Shown: piece by piece, positions 18,124 to 25,211 of the stretch
Layout: every line of letters begins with the position of its first letter
Numbering within the stretch: position 1 is the stretch's first letter
Origin: Pseudactinotalea sp. HY158
GTDB taxonomy: Bacteria > Actinomycetota > Actinomycetes > Actinomycetales > Beutenbergiaceae
Direction of reading: 5' to 3'
Length of the DNA: 64,000 bases
Assembly (NCBI RefSeq): GCF_009660225.1
Contig: NZ_CP045920.1
Coordinates: 2,294,001-2,358,000, forward strand
Translations under genes and position numbers: made by a program
The notes under the pieces: generated by a model
Databases searched by the model: none
The model's input: the letters and a program-made list of their open reading frames with translations, nothing else
What the model was told of the DNA's origin: nothing

Positions 18124-20231
18124 GTGCCCGGGCCGACTCCCGTGCGCCCGCGGCGGCCGACGTGGTCACGTGGGCGGCGCTCGTGGCCGCCGTGCTCGCC
18201 CCGACCACCGTGCTGCGCCCTCTCATCGATCCCGCGGCGTGGTGGTCGATCACGGTCGCGGGCCTCGCGGTCGCGGGACTGACGCTCGCGCTCGCCCGGC
18301 CGCGGATCCGGCCCTTCGGCGTGCCGAGCCTCCTCGCGGCGGCGACCGGCTCGCTCGCCGTCATCGCGATGGAGAACCCGCAGGAGCGCTGGCTCGTGCT
18401 CCCCTCCCCCACGGCGCTCACGGCGGTGGCGGCTCGCGTGCGGGCGGGGCTCGAGGCGATCTCCTCCCAGGCGGCCCCCGTCGAGGCGGAGGCGGGCCTC
18501 GGGCTCGTCGTGGCCGCCGGGGCCCTCGTCGCCTTCCTGCTGGCCGAGGCCTTCGCGGTCGGCTGCCGGGCACCCGCCCTCGCGGGCCTGCCGCTGCTCG
18601 CGCTGTGGACCCCCGCGCTGCTGTGGAACGGCCAGGTCGCGGGCGCGGCGATCGCGGTGACGATCGGCGCCTTCCTGCTCGTGCTCGCCGCGCAGGCACG
18701 ACCGGAACGGGCGCGCGGCTCGGTCACGGCCACGGCCACGACGCTCGCCTGCGCCGCCGTCGCGCTCGCGCTCGCCGTCGCCGTCGTGCCCCGGGTGGCC
18801 GCACTGGACGTGCCGCGCACGTACACCGACATCGCCGCGGCGGGGTCGGGGCAGCGGCTCGACCTGGGCCTCGACCTGCGCGACGATCTCATCCGCGGAC
18901 CGAACTCCCCGGTGTTCACCTACACCGGCGTGAGCCCGGGCGAGCTCGGAGCGCTCCACACCCATACCCTGAGCGACTTCACCGGGCGCCAGTGGCGGGC
19001 CCGGTCCACGGCCGAGGAGCACATCGTGCTCACGACCCGGCTGTGGCCGACCGCTCCCGATCCTTCGGCCGCGAACGAGGAGGTGACGTTCACGCTCCCG
19101 GGGGTCCCCGACGGCCGGCTTCCACTGCCGGAGATGCCGCGCGTGGCGCAGACGCCGCAGGCCTACCTGCCCGAGCGGGACGAGCTCATGGCCCAGGACG
19201 AGGGCGGGCAGAGCCTCACGCTCACGCTCGTCGAGCGGCCGGACTCCCTCGACTACTGGCGCGGCCTCGACCCCTCGACCCTCGACCGGAACCCGACGTA
19301 CCTCGACGTGCCCGCCACGGGCTTCGAGGACGAGATCGCCGCCCGCGCGGCCGAGGTGACCGCCGGCGCCGCGAGCCCGTACGAACAGGTGCTCGCGATC
19401 CAGAACTACCTGCGCAACGATCCCTCGTTCCAGTACACGACCTCGGTGGGGCCCGAACACACGAACGACGCGGTCTGGGACTTCCTCAACGACGGCCGCG
19501 GCTACTGCGTGCAGTTCGCCACCGCGATGATCGTCATGGTGCGCACCCTCGGGATCGAGGCCCGCATGGCCGTGGGCTACCTGCCCGGCGACGACGAGGG
19601 CGGGGGCGGGGTCGTGCGCGCCCACGACGCGCACGCCTGGCCCCAGGTGCGGTTCCCGGAGGCCGGCTGGGTCCGGTTCGAGCCGACCCCCTCCGACCGC
19701 ACGTCGACGGCTCCGGCCTGGGCGTCCGACCCCGCCGACGCGCCTCCCACCGAGGCGCCGAGCACCACGGCGTCCACCGAGCCCGCGAGCGAGGACCCGA
19801 CCACCGCGACCTCGACCACGGCCGCCGCGGCGATCGCCGGGGAGGATACCGGCGGCTCCACGCGCGGGTGGACGCTCGCGCTCGCGGCAGCGATCGTCGC
19901 GGCGGCGGCCGCCGCCGGGATCGTGCTCACCCGCCGCCGGGATCGCGAGCGGCGGGCCACGTCGATCTCAGCCGCCTGGGACCATGCGCTGCGCATGCTC
20001 GGCCGGTCCGGGCTGGACGACGTGGACGCGCTCACCCCGCTCCAGGTGGCCGCGCTGGGGGCCGATCGACTCGGCGAGCTCGAGACCGCCGACGGCGCAG
20101 CGGCGATCGCCGCGCTGCGCTCGCTCGCGGTCGCGATGAACGACCACCGCTACGGCCCGGCCGGATCGCGGGCCACTCCCGAGCAGGCGTGGCGGTGGGC
20201 CGACCAACTCGCCGCCGCGCTCGGCGGGTAG
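18120..20231 (+). CDS. Membrane transglutaminase-like protein (TgpA family)
   Basis: Starts with a 4-nt overlap (ATGA) with the DUF58 gene; 703 residues. The N-terminal about 230 residues hold six or so hydrophobic helices, followed by a large extracellular part with a transglutaminase-like core: DGRGYCVQFATAMIVMVRTLGIEARMAVGYLPG (catalytic Cys) and AHDAHAWPQVRFPEAGWVRFEPTPSD (catalytic His and acidic residue). A Thr/Ser/Pro linker leads to one more membrane helix near 590-610 and a cytoplasmic DUF4129-like tail. Likely a peptidase or transamidase acting outside the cell, functionally linked to the two genes before it. Confidence 0.9.
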   Translation: MSARADSRAPAAADVVTWAALVAAVLAPTTVLRPLIDPAAWWSITVAGLAVAGLTLALARPRIRPFGVPSLLAAATGSLAVIAMENPQERWLVLPSPTALTAVAARVRAGLEAISSQAAPVEAEAGLGLVVAAGALVAFLLAEAFAVGCRAPALAGLPLLALWTPALLWNGQVAGAAIAVTIGAFLLVLAAQARPERARGSVTATATTLACAAVALALAVAVVPRVAALDVPRTYTDIAAAGSGQRLDLGLDLRDDLIRGPNSPVFTYTGVSPGELGALHTHTLSDFTGRQWRARSTAEEHIVLTTRLWPTAPDPSAANEEVTFTLPGVPDGRLPLPEMPRVAQTPQAYLPERDELMAQDEGGQSLTLTLVERPDSLDYWRGLDPSTLDRNPTYLDVPATGFEDEIAARAAEVTAGAASPYEQVLAIQNYLRNDPSFQYTTSVGPEHTNDAVWDFLNDGRGYCVQFATAMIVMVRTLGIEARMAVGYLPGDDEGGGGVVRAHDAHAWPQVRFPEAGWVRFEPTPSDRTSTAPAWASDPADAPPTEAPSTTASTEPASEDPTTATSTTAAAAIAGEDTGGSTRGWTLALAAAIVAAAAAAGIVLTRRRDRERRATSISAAWDHALRMLGRSGLDDVDALTPLQVAALGADRLGELETADGAAAIAALRSLAVAMNDHRYGPAGSRATPEQAWRWADQLAAALGG

Positions 20232-20242
20232 CGAAGGGCGGC

Positions 20243-20641
20243 TCAGCGGTCGCGGCGGCGCTTCTCCCACCGGTCGTCGAGGCGATCGAGGAGTGGGCGC
20301 TTGGACGTGGGCGCCTTGCCTCCGTGCGGCTTGTTTCCGCGCGGGCTCCCGCCCCGGCCGGAGTGACCGCGCGGATCGCTCGGAGGGCCACTGCGCCGCA
20401 TCGCGAGGAGGACTCCGCCGAACATCGCAACGAAGCCGAGCGAACCGAGCCAGATGTGCCCCGAGGCGACGCCTCCGATGAGTCCGCCGAGGCCGAGGAG
20501 TACGATGAGGACACCGATCGCCACAGTCAGCGGTCGACGCGGCCCCTGCCGCGAGATGACCTCGACGAGGCGGGGGTCATCGGAGCGGAGCTGCTGCTCC
20601 AGCTGCTCCAACACGCGCTGCTCGTACTCGGAGAGTGGCAT
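20243..20641 (-). CDS. DUF3040 membrane protein
   Basis: 132-residue actinobacterial protein. ATG at 20641 (MPLSEYEQRVLEQLEQQLRSDDP) follows AGGAG and removes an implausible upstream extension. The N-terminal SEYEQRVLEQLEQQL is the DUF3040 hallmark; two hydrophobic helices lie at about 45-63 and 66-85 and the tail is rich in Arg/Lys/Gly. Function unknown. It is the last gene of the SAV_6107-dinB-DUF3040 unit, 47 bp after the dinB stop, and converges with the transglutaminase gene. Confidence 0.9.
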   Translation of the reverse strand: MPLSEYEQRVLEQLEQQLRSDDPRLVEVISRQGPRRPLTVAIGVLIVLLGLGGLIGGVASGHIWLGSLGFVAMFGGVLLAMRRSGPPSDPRGHSGRGGSPRGNKPHGGKAPTSKRPLLDRLDDRWEKRRRDR

Positions 20642-20687
20642 GTCGGCTCCTGACGGGTCGCTCGGCATCGGGGATCGGTGCTTTTCT

Positions 20688-21935
20688 CTAGGATAGTTCC
20701 CCTTCGCCGTTCTCGGTACCCGGACCGCGGACCAGTGAGCCAACTCGCATCGCCTCCGACCCGAATCTCGCCCGCACCTCGTCCATCGCCCGTTCGGCGT
20801 CACGCCGTTCGGGACCCGGATCGTCGAATGCGGCTTGGATCGCGACGGTCGCCGCGGGCTGCAGCGACTCGCACCGGATCCCCAGGAGCCGCACGCCCCG
20901 GCTCAGGCCGCTCATCCCCGCGAGCAGGGCCTTGGCCGCCCCGTACAGCTCGTGCGCGACGTCGGTGGGGGCCGCGAGCGTGCGGGAACGGCTCAGGGTG
21001 GTGAAGTCGTGCATGCGCACCTTGATGGAGACGGTGCCTCCGAGCACCTCGGCGGCTCGCAGCCTCGCGGCACAGCGGTGCGCCTGATCGAGGAGCGCGG
21101 CGTTCAGCTCGTCGAGGTCGGTCAGGTCCGTGGGGAAGGTCTGCTCGTGCCCGATGGACTTCTCCGCGCGCACGGGTTCGACCGGGCGCGGATCCCTTCC
21201 CCACGAGAGGTCGTGGAGCCGCTCCGCGCCGCGGACGCCGACGAGGGCGGCGAGGCGCGCCACCGGGGTCTCGGCGAGCGCGGCGACCGTGGTGATCCCC
21301 GCCCCGGCGAGGCCCGCCTCGGTGCGCTCCCCCACGCCCCAGAGCGCGCCGACCGGGAGCTGGTGGAGGAAGTCGATCGTGGCCTCGTGCGGGACGAGGA
21401 GCATCCCGTCGGGCTTGGCGTGCTGCGAGGCGAGCTTCGCCACGAACTTCGTCGAGGCGATGCCGACCGAGGCCACGACGTGCAGTTCCGCGGCGATGCG
21501 GGCCCGGATGAGCCGGCTGATCCGACTGGGGCCGCCGATCCGCCGCCGCGCGCCGGAGACGTCGAGGAAGGCCTCGTCGATCGAGACCGGTTCGATCACG
21601 GGGGTGATGTCCCCGAGGATCTGCATGACCGACCGCGAGACCTCCCGGTAGCGGGCGTGATCGGGGCGGATGACGATCGCCCGGGGGGCGAGGATCCGGG
21701 CCCGGCGCATCGGCATCGCCGACCGCACCCCGAGGGCGCGCGCCTCGTACGTGGCCGAGAGCACGACGCCCCGGTGTTCCCCGCCGACGATGACCGGTAG
21801 CCCGCGCAACTCGGGGCGGTCGATCAGCTCGACCGCAGCGAAGAACGCGTCCATGTCGACGTGCAGGATCGGGGCGGAGGAGTCGTCCTCGCCCCAGTCG
21901 CGGCGCACGCCCGCGGCGCGGGGGGAGCGGCTCAC
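20688..21935 (-). CDS. dinB: DNA polymerase IV (Y-family)
   Basis: Translesion polymerase. The GTG at 21935 overlaps the stop of the upstream gene (GTGA) and gives 415 residues. Catalytic motifs are ILHVDMDAFFAAVEL and EPVSIDEAFLDVSGA (acidic metal ligands); then the VGIASTKFVAKLASQHAKPDG palm/finger region, a helix-hairpin-helix LWGVGERTEAGLAGAGITTVAAL, and a little-finger domain with SIGHEQTF. The C-terminus lacks an evident beta-clamp motif that I can point to. The LexA box before the operon's first gene suggests SOS induction. Confidence 0.95.
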   Translation of the reverse strand: MSRSPRAAGVRRDWGEDDSSAPILHVDMDAFFAAVELIDRPELRGLPVIVGGEHRGVVLSATYEARALGVRSAMPMRRARILAPRAIVIRPDHARYREVSRSVMQILGDITPVIEPVSIDEAFLDVSGARRRIGGPSRISRLIRARIAAELHVVASVGIASTKFVAKLASQHAKPDGMLLVPHEATIDFLHQLPVGALWGVGERTEAGLAGAGITTVAALAETPVARLAALVGVRGAERLHDLSWGRDPRPVEPVRAEKSIGHEQTFPTDLTDLDELNAALLDQAHRCAARLRAAEVLGGTVSIKVRMHDFTTLSRSRTLAAPTDVAHELYGAAKALLAGMSGLSRGVRLLGIRCESLQPAATVAIQAAFDDPGPERRDAERAMDEVRARFGSEAMRVGSLVRGPGTENGEGELS

Positions 21936-22387
21936 GAGGCCTTCGCCGCCCCGTGGCCGTCGCGGGCGAAGGCCCGCCCGAACCGATCCGCACTCGGGGC
22001 CATCGTCCACGGCACGAGCGTCGCCGCCCGGCCGTCGAGCTCGCGCTCGACGGCGGCGACGAACTCGCCGGCGGCGGCCAGGGCCGCGGCGGCCCGCCCC
22101 GGCGGGAGCGAGTCGAGCTGCCCGGACTCGATGCCCGCGCGGATGGGCGCTCCCGCCGCGAATCGCTCCGCCCAGGGCTCCCACGGCCCGCCGCGCTCGG
22201 CCAGCTGCTCCCACACGCTGCGCAGGCGCCGCCGTCCCGTGGCAGAACTGCCCGCCGTCACGGCGGCCGCCGCCCGCAGCGCGGCCATGTGGGCGTGGAG
22301 GAAGATCTCGGTGTCGGCCCGCGCCCGCGCGGCGTCGTCGAGTTCGCCGTGGGCCCGGGTGAGTTGCCGATGCGCTGCGATGGTCAT
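21932..22387 (-). CDS. SAV_6107 family HEPN domain protein
   Basis: 151-residue mainly helical protein resembling the actinobacterial SAV_6107 family, which carries a HEPN-like fold and usually sits directly before dinB. Visible features: LHAHMAALRAAAAV and VWEQLAERGGPWEPWAERFAAGAPIR, a WEPWA-type motif, and an Arg-rich middle. I see no clear R-x4-6-H ribonuclease motif, so nuclease activity is not claimed. It starts 17 nt after the putative -10 of a LexA-controlled promoter and overlaps dinB by 4 nt. Confidence 0.8.
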   Translation of the reverse strand: MTIAAHRQLTRAHGELDDAARARADTEIFLHAHMAALRAAAAVTAGSSATGRRRLRSVWEQLAERGGPWEPWAERFAAGAPIRAGIESGQLDSLPPGRAAAALAAAGEFVAAVERELDGRAATLVPWTMAPSADRFGRAFARDGHGAAKAS

Positions 22388-22404
22388 GATGCCCTCCCGA
22401 CACC

Positions 22405-22433
22405 AGTATCGAACATCCGTTTGAACGAGTCAA
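22405..22433 (-). promoter_or_regulatory. LexA-controlled promoter of the SAV_6107-dinB operon
   Basis: Minus-strand -35 TTGACT (22428-22433), 17-bp spacer, -10 GATACT (22405-22410). The LexA-type box GAACATCCGTTT (22411-22422, plus-strand reading) fills the spacer. It differs from GAAC-N4-GTTC by one base and has the same half-sites as the lexA box at 31848. Confidence 0.7.
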
Positions 22434-22469
22434 GGGTTCCGGAGCGATCGGCCCCACCGGCCCGACCTA

Positions 22470-22541
22470 CCCGATCAGCCCGAGCCACCCGATCGGCCCG
22501 AGCCACCCGATCGGCCCGAGCCACCCGATCGGCCCGATCGG
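22470..22541 (+). repeat. Four 18-bp tandem repeats upstream of the spermidine-synthase-like gene
   Basis: CCCGATCNGCCCGAGCCA units begin at 22470, 22488, 22506 and 22524, then a partial half unit follows. The array ends about 10 bp before the -10 element of the downstream gene and so covers its -35 region. No spacer variation, so not CRISPR. Confidence 0.85.
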
Positions 22542-22550
22542 CCCGGCGGC

Positions 22551-22562
22551 TAGGCTGCCCAC
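22551..22562 (+). promoter_or_regulatory. Leaderless-type promoter
   Basis: TAGGCT (22551-22556) lies exactly six nt before the GTG at 22563, the same geometry as at the MoxR and pgsA genes. No Shine-Dalgarno sequence is present. Confidence 0.5.
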
Positions 22563-23456
22563 GTGCCCCGTCGGTCGTCGTCCTCATCCCGCTCCCGTCG
22601 CTCCGGTTCGGCTGCCCGCGCCCGCCGCACGCCCCAGGGAGCGGACGGCTGGCCGGAGGGGCCCGTGGCCACCTCGTGCACCACCGTAGAACTGGCCTAC
22701 GACATCGAACGCACGCAGGTGACCGTGCTCCTCGGCGGGGTCGAGAGCTCGCACCTCAACCTGCTCGACCCGGCCGACCTCACCTTCGAGTACATGCAGC
22801 ACATGCAGGCGGTGATCCGCGCGGCCTTCCCGCCGGCGGGCCCGGGCGGCGCCCCGCGGCTGCGCGCGCTGCACCTGGGGGCCGCCGGTTGCGCCATGGC
22901 CCGCGCGATCGAGGCCGAATGGCCCGACTCGCGGCAGCTCGCCGTTGAGATCGACGGCCTGCTCGCGCAGTACATGCGGGAATGGTTCGAGCTGCCCCGG
23001 GCGCCACGGCTGCGGATCCGTGTGGGCGATGCGCGCGCGGCGGTCGACTCCCCGGGCCCCGCGCGCTATGAGGTCGTCCTGCGCGACGCCTTCGCCGATC
23101 GGGTCGTTCCCCAGCACCTGCGCACGGTGGAGTTCACACGTGCGGTCGCCGCCCGGCTGACCGAGGACGGAATCTACCTGGCCAACGTCGCCGACCGCCC
23201 ACCCCTGCCGGTCGCGCGCCGGGAGGCCGCCACGCTGGCCGCGGTGTTCGCCCACGTCGGGATCGTCGCCGAGCCGGCCATCCTGCGCGGGCGCCGTTAC
23301 GGCAACGTCGTGCTCGTCGGCTCCCACCGCCCGCTCCCCGACACCGCGGCGCGGCTCCTGCGCTCCATGCCCGTGGCGGCCCGCCTGGTCACCGGCCCGC
23401 AGGCGCTCGACTTCCTCGCCGGTCACCGCCCGTTCGAGGACCCGCCCGCCCCCTGA
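22563..23456 (+). CDS. Spermidine-synthase-like SAM-binding protein
   Basis: 297-residue class I methyltransferase-fold protein of the spermidine synthase family (actinobacterial polyamine-synthase-like proteins). After a basic Ser/Arg-rich start, it has DPADLTFEYMQHMQAVI (DxxxxxYxxxM, as in spermidine synthases), ALHLGAAGCAMARAIEAEWP (nucleotide loop), LAVEIDGLLAQYMREWF and VVLRDAFADRVVPQHLRTVEF. The Asp of the usual D-A-[FY]-D proton-transfer site is present as RDAF. True polyamine synthesis is doubtful; methyltransferase-like or unknown activity is possible. Start GTG at 22563 fits a leaderless transcript. Confidence 0.8.
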   Translation: MPRRSSSSSRSRRSGSAARARRTPQGADGWPEGPVATSCTTVELAYDIERTQVTVLLGGVESSHLNLLDPADLTFEYMQHMQAVIRAAFPPAGPGGAPRLRALHLGAAGCAMARAIEAEWPDSRQLAVEIDGLLAQYMREWFELPRAPRLRIRVGDARAAVDSPGPARYEVVLRDAFADRVVPQHLRTVEFTRAVAARLTEDGIYLANVADRPPLPVARREAATLAAVFAHVGIVAEPAILRGRRYGNVVLVGSHRPLPDTAARLLRSMPVAARLVTGPQALDFLAGHRPFEDPPAP

Positions 23457-23568
23457 GCCGCCTCGGCCCCGAGTCGCCCGAGTCGCGAACGTTCGCCGGA
23501 GTCGCCGACGTCACCGCAGCCGCCGGGACCGCCGGAGCCGGGGACTCGTCGTCCATGAGAAACGACGA

Positions 23569-23598
23569 CGGGCCCGTGACCAACCGGTCACGGGCCCG
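23569..23598. terminator. Convergent terminator between spermidine-synthase-like gene and cspA
   Basis: Perfect 13-bp stem (23569-23581 and 23586-23598) with AACC loop. On the minus strand it is followed by a short T-rich stretch, so it ends cspA and may also serve the plus-strand gene. Confidence 0.75.
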
Positions 23599-23611
23599 CC
23601 TCACGCCTGGA

Positions 23612-23815
23612 TCAGACGGCGCGAACGCTCTCCGCCTGCGGGCCCTTGGGGCCCTGGGTGATGTCGAACTCCACGCGCTGAGCCTCCTCGAGCGAGCGGT
23701 AGCCGTCGCTCTCGATCGCCGAGTAGTGCACGAAGACGTCGTCCCCGCCACCATCCTGGGCGATGAAGCCGTAGCCCTTTTCAGCGTTGAACCACTTGAC
23801 GGTTCCCTGTGCCAT
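23612..23815 (-). CDS. Cold shock protein (CspA family)
   Basis: 67-residue single OB-fold RNA-binding protein: [22 protein letters not shown] (RNP1 KGYGFI) and [10 protein letters not shown] (RNP2 VFVHY). Acts as RNA chaperone in cold or growth response. Ribosome-binding site GGAAGGAC precedes the ATG. About 230 bp of upstream DNA separates it from the PAC2 gene, with a hairpin near the start codon typical of long cspA leaders. Confidence 0.97.
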   Translation of the reverse strand: MAQGTVKWFNAEKGYGFIAQDGGGDDVFVHYSAIESDGYRSLEEAQRVEFDITQGPKGPQAESVRAV

Positions 23816-23844
23816 GTTGCTGTGTCCTTCCGGGACTTTCTGTC

Positions 23845-23867
23845 GAGACGGACCGTGTGTCCGTCTC
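23845..23867 (-). promoter_or_regulatory. Hairpin in the cspA 5' leader
   Basis: Perfect 9-bp stem GAGACGGAC / GTCCGTCTC with 5-nt loop, about 30-50 nt upstream of the cspA ATG. A candidate -10 GATAAT lies further upstream near 23908 (minus strand). The hairpin sits in the leader just before the ribosome-binding site and could modulate translation or stability with temperature. Confidence 0.5.
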
Positions 23868-24050
23868 GCGGTGCCGCATTGCCTCGCCCACGTCGTGCTT
23901 TGGGTGATTATCCCGGGTGCTACGTAAGAGAAACTGGTGCAACTGCGGGACAGTCTTGCATGGACGCCGCGTGATCGCCACTATCGCGACGGGCGGCACA
24001 CCGAACCGCCCACCAGGTGGACACCCGGATGCCGGGCCGAACGGCCCACC

Positions 24051-25007
24051 TCACTCCGCCGCCGGCCCCTGTGGCCCGAACTCGTCGCCGGAGTCGGTCT
24101 CGGACTCGTGGCCGGCGAGGAAGGCCTCGACCTGGGCCGCGATGTCGTCGGCGCTGGGCACGTCGACCGGCGCGGGCAGGGGGTGGCGCCCCTCGGCGAC
24201 GGCCCGCTGGGCGTGCTCGTCGTAGTTGCGTTCGAGCGCATGGACGACGCCGCTCACCTCCGCCGATTCGCCCACCTGGCGGTCGATCTCCTCGAGCACC
24301 CGCACGCCCTCGGCCTCGAGGTCGCCGAGGGGCAGCGACAGGTCGCCGGCGCGCGAGACCTGCCGCAGGAGCTCGGCCGCCGCCTGCGGGAACTCGGTCT
24401 GGGCGAGGTAGTGGGGCACGTTGACGGAGATCCCGAGCGCGTCGCGGCCGCGGCGCCCCAACTCGTACTCGAGCAGCGCGGAGACCGAGGCGGGCACCTG
24501 GACCGAGCCGATGAAGTTCGGGTGATCGGCGATGAGGTCGCGCCGGGTCGCGTGGGCCGTCACGGTGAGCGGGCGCGTGTGCGGGACCCCCATCGGGATG
24601 CCGTGCATGCCGATGGTCAGCCGCACCCCGAAGTCGTCGACGATCGCCTCGACGGCGTCGACGAAGGAGTCCCACTGCAGGTCGGGCTCGGGCCCGTGCA
24701 GGAGAAGCAGCGGCTCACCCTCGTCGTCACGGAGCAGGTCGACCACGAGCTCGGGCCGGTCGTAGTCGGTGAAGGCGCCGTTCTCGAACATCATCGCCGG
24801 GCGGCGAGAGCGGTAGTCGAGCAGCTCGTCCACACGGAACGTGGCGACGCGCTCGCCGCCGAGGGTCGCGGTCAGGTGGTCGGCGGCCTGCTGACCCGCC
24901 TGGCCCGCGTCGAAGGCGCCCTGGAACGCGTGCACGAGCACGGCGACGGCCTCGGCCGGCTCCTCGGAGCGGACGAACAGATCACGGGGGTTGCGCGGGT
25001 TGCTCAT
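24051..25007 (-). CDS. PAC2 family protein
   Basis: 318-residue PAC2 (proteasome assembly chaperone-like) protein. ATG at 25007 (MSNPRNPRDLFVRS) follows GAGGTGAT. Family features: VLVHAFQGAFDAGQAGQQAADHL, TFRVDELLDYRSRRPAMMFENG, LLLLHGPEPDLQWDSFVDAV, IGMHGIPMGVPHTRP and FIGSVQVPASVSALLEYELG. Actinobacteria have proteasomes and PAC2 proteins, but a direct role in assembly is not established for this group. Acidic C-terminus. It diverges from the HelD-like gene. Confidence 0.92.
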   Translation of the reverse strand: MSNPRNPRDLFVRSEEPAEAVAVLVHAFQGAFDAGQAGQQAADHLTATLGGERVATFRVDELLDYRSRRPAMMFENGAFTDYDRPELVVDLLRDDEGEPLLLLHGPEPDLQWDSFVDAVEAIVDDFGVRLTIGMHGIPMGVPHTRPLTVTAHATRRDLIADHPNFIGSVQVPASVSALLEYELGRRGRDALGISVNVPHYLAQTEFPQAAAELLRQVSRAGDLSLPLGDLEAEGVRVLEEIDRQVGESAEVSGVVHALERNYDEHAQRAVAEGRHPLPAPVDVPSADDIAAQVEAFLAGHESETDSGDEFGPQGPAAE

Positions 25008-25211
25008 ATCGGGTATCACCTCGCTGGTCACAACACGTGGACGGCCTGGGACATTCCCCGCCCGTCGCCGCCCGGTGCGGGCCACGTCACACCCGCGCAC
25101 GTGCCTGCTGGCGGACTTCCGGGCTCGATCCCGGCCCGCCGGATGGATAATAGACGGTCCGCCCCTGGCGGCGGAATTCCGGCCTCCCCTGCGCGTAAAG
25201 GACCCGTGATC

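Noticed and set aside
15989-20231. MoxR-DUF58-transglutaminase cluster as a novel defence system
   Set aside because: This combination is widespread and well known in actinobacteria; only the repeat insert is unusual.
21932-22387. SAV_6107 HEPN-like gene as part of a toxin-antitoxin pair
   Set aside because: No nucleotidyltransferase or small antitoxin gene adjoins it; it is coupled to dinB instead.
22470-22541. Possible CRISPR or iteron origin of replication
   Set aside because: 18-bp units without spacers, and no replication gene nearby.
23487-23496. CGAACGTTCG as a LexA box
   Set aside because: Half-sites are directly joined with no four-base spacer and it is not before a gene.
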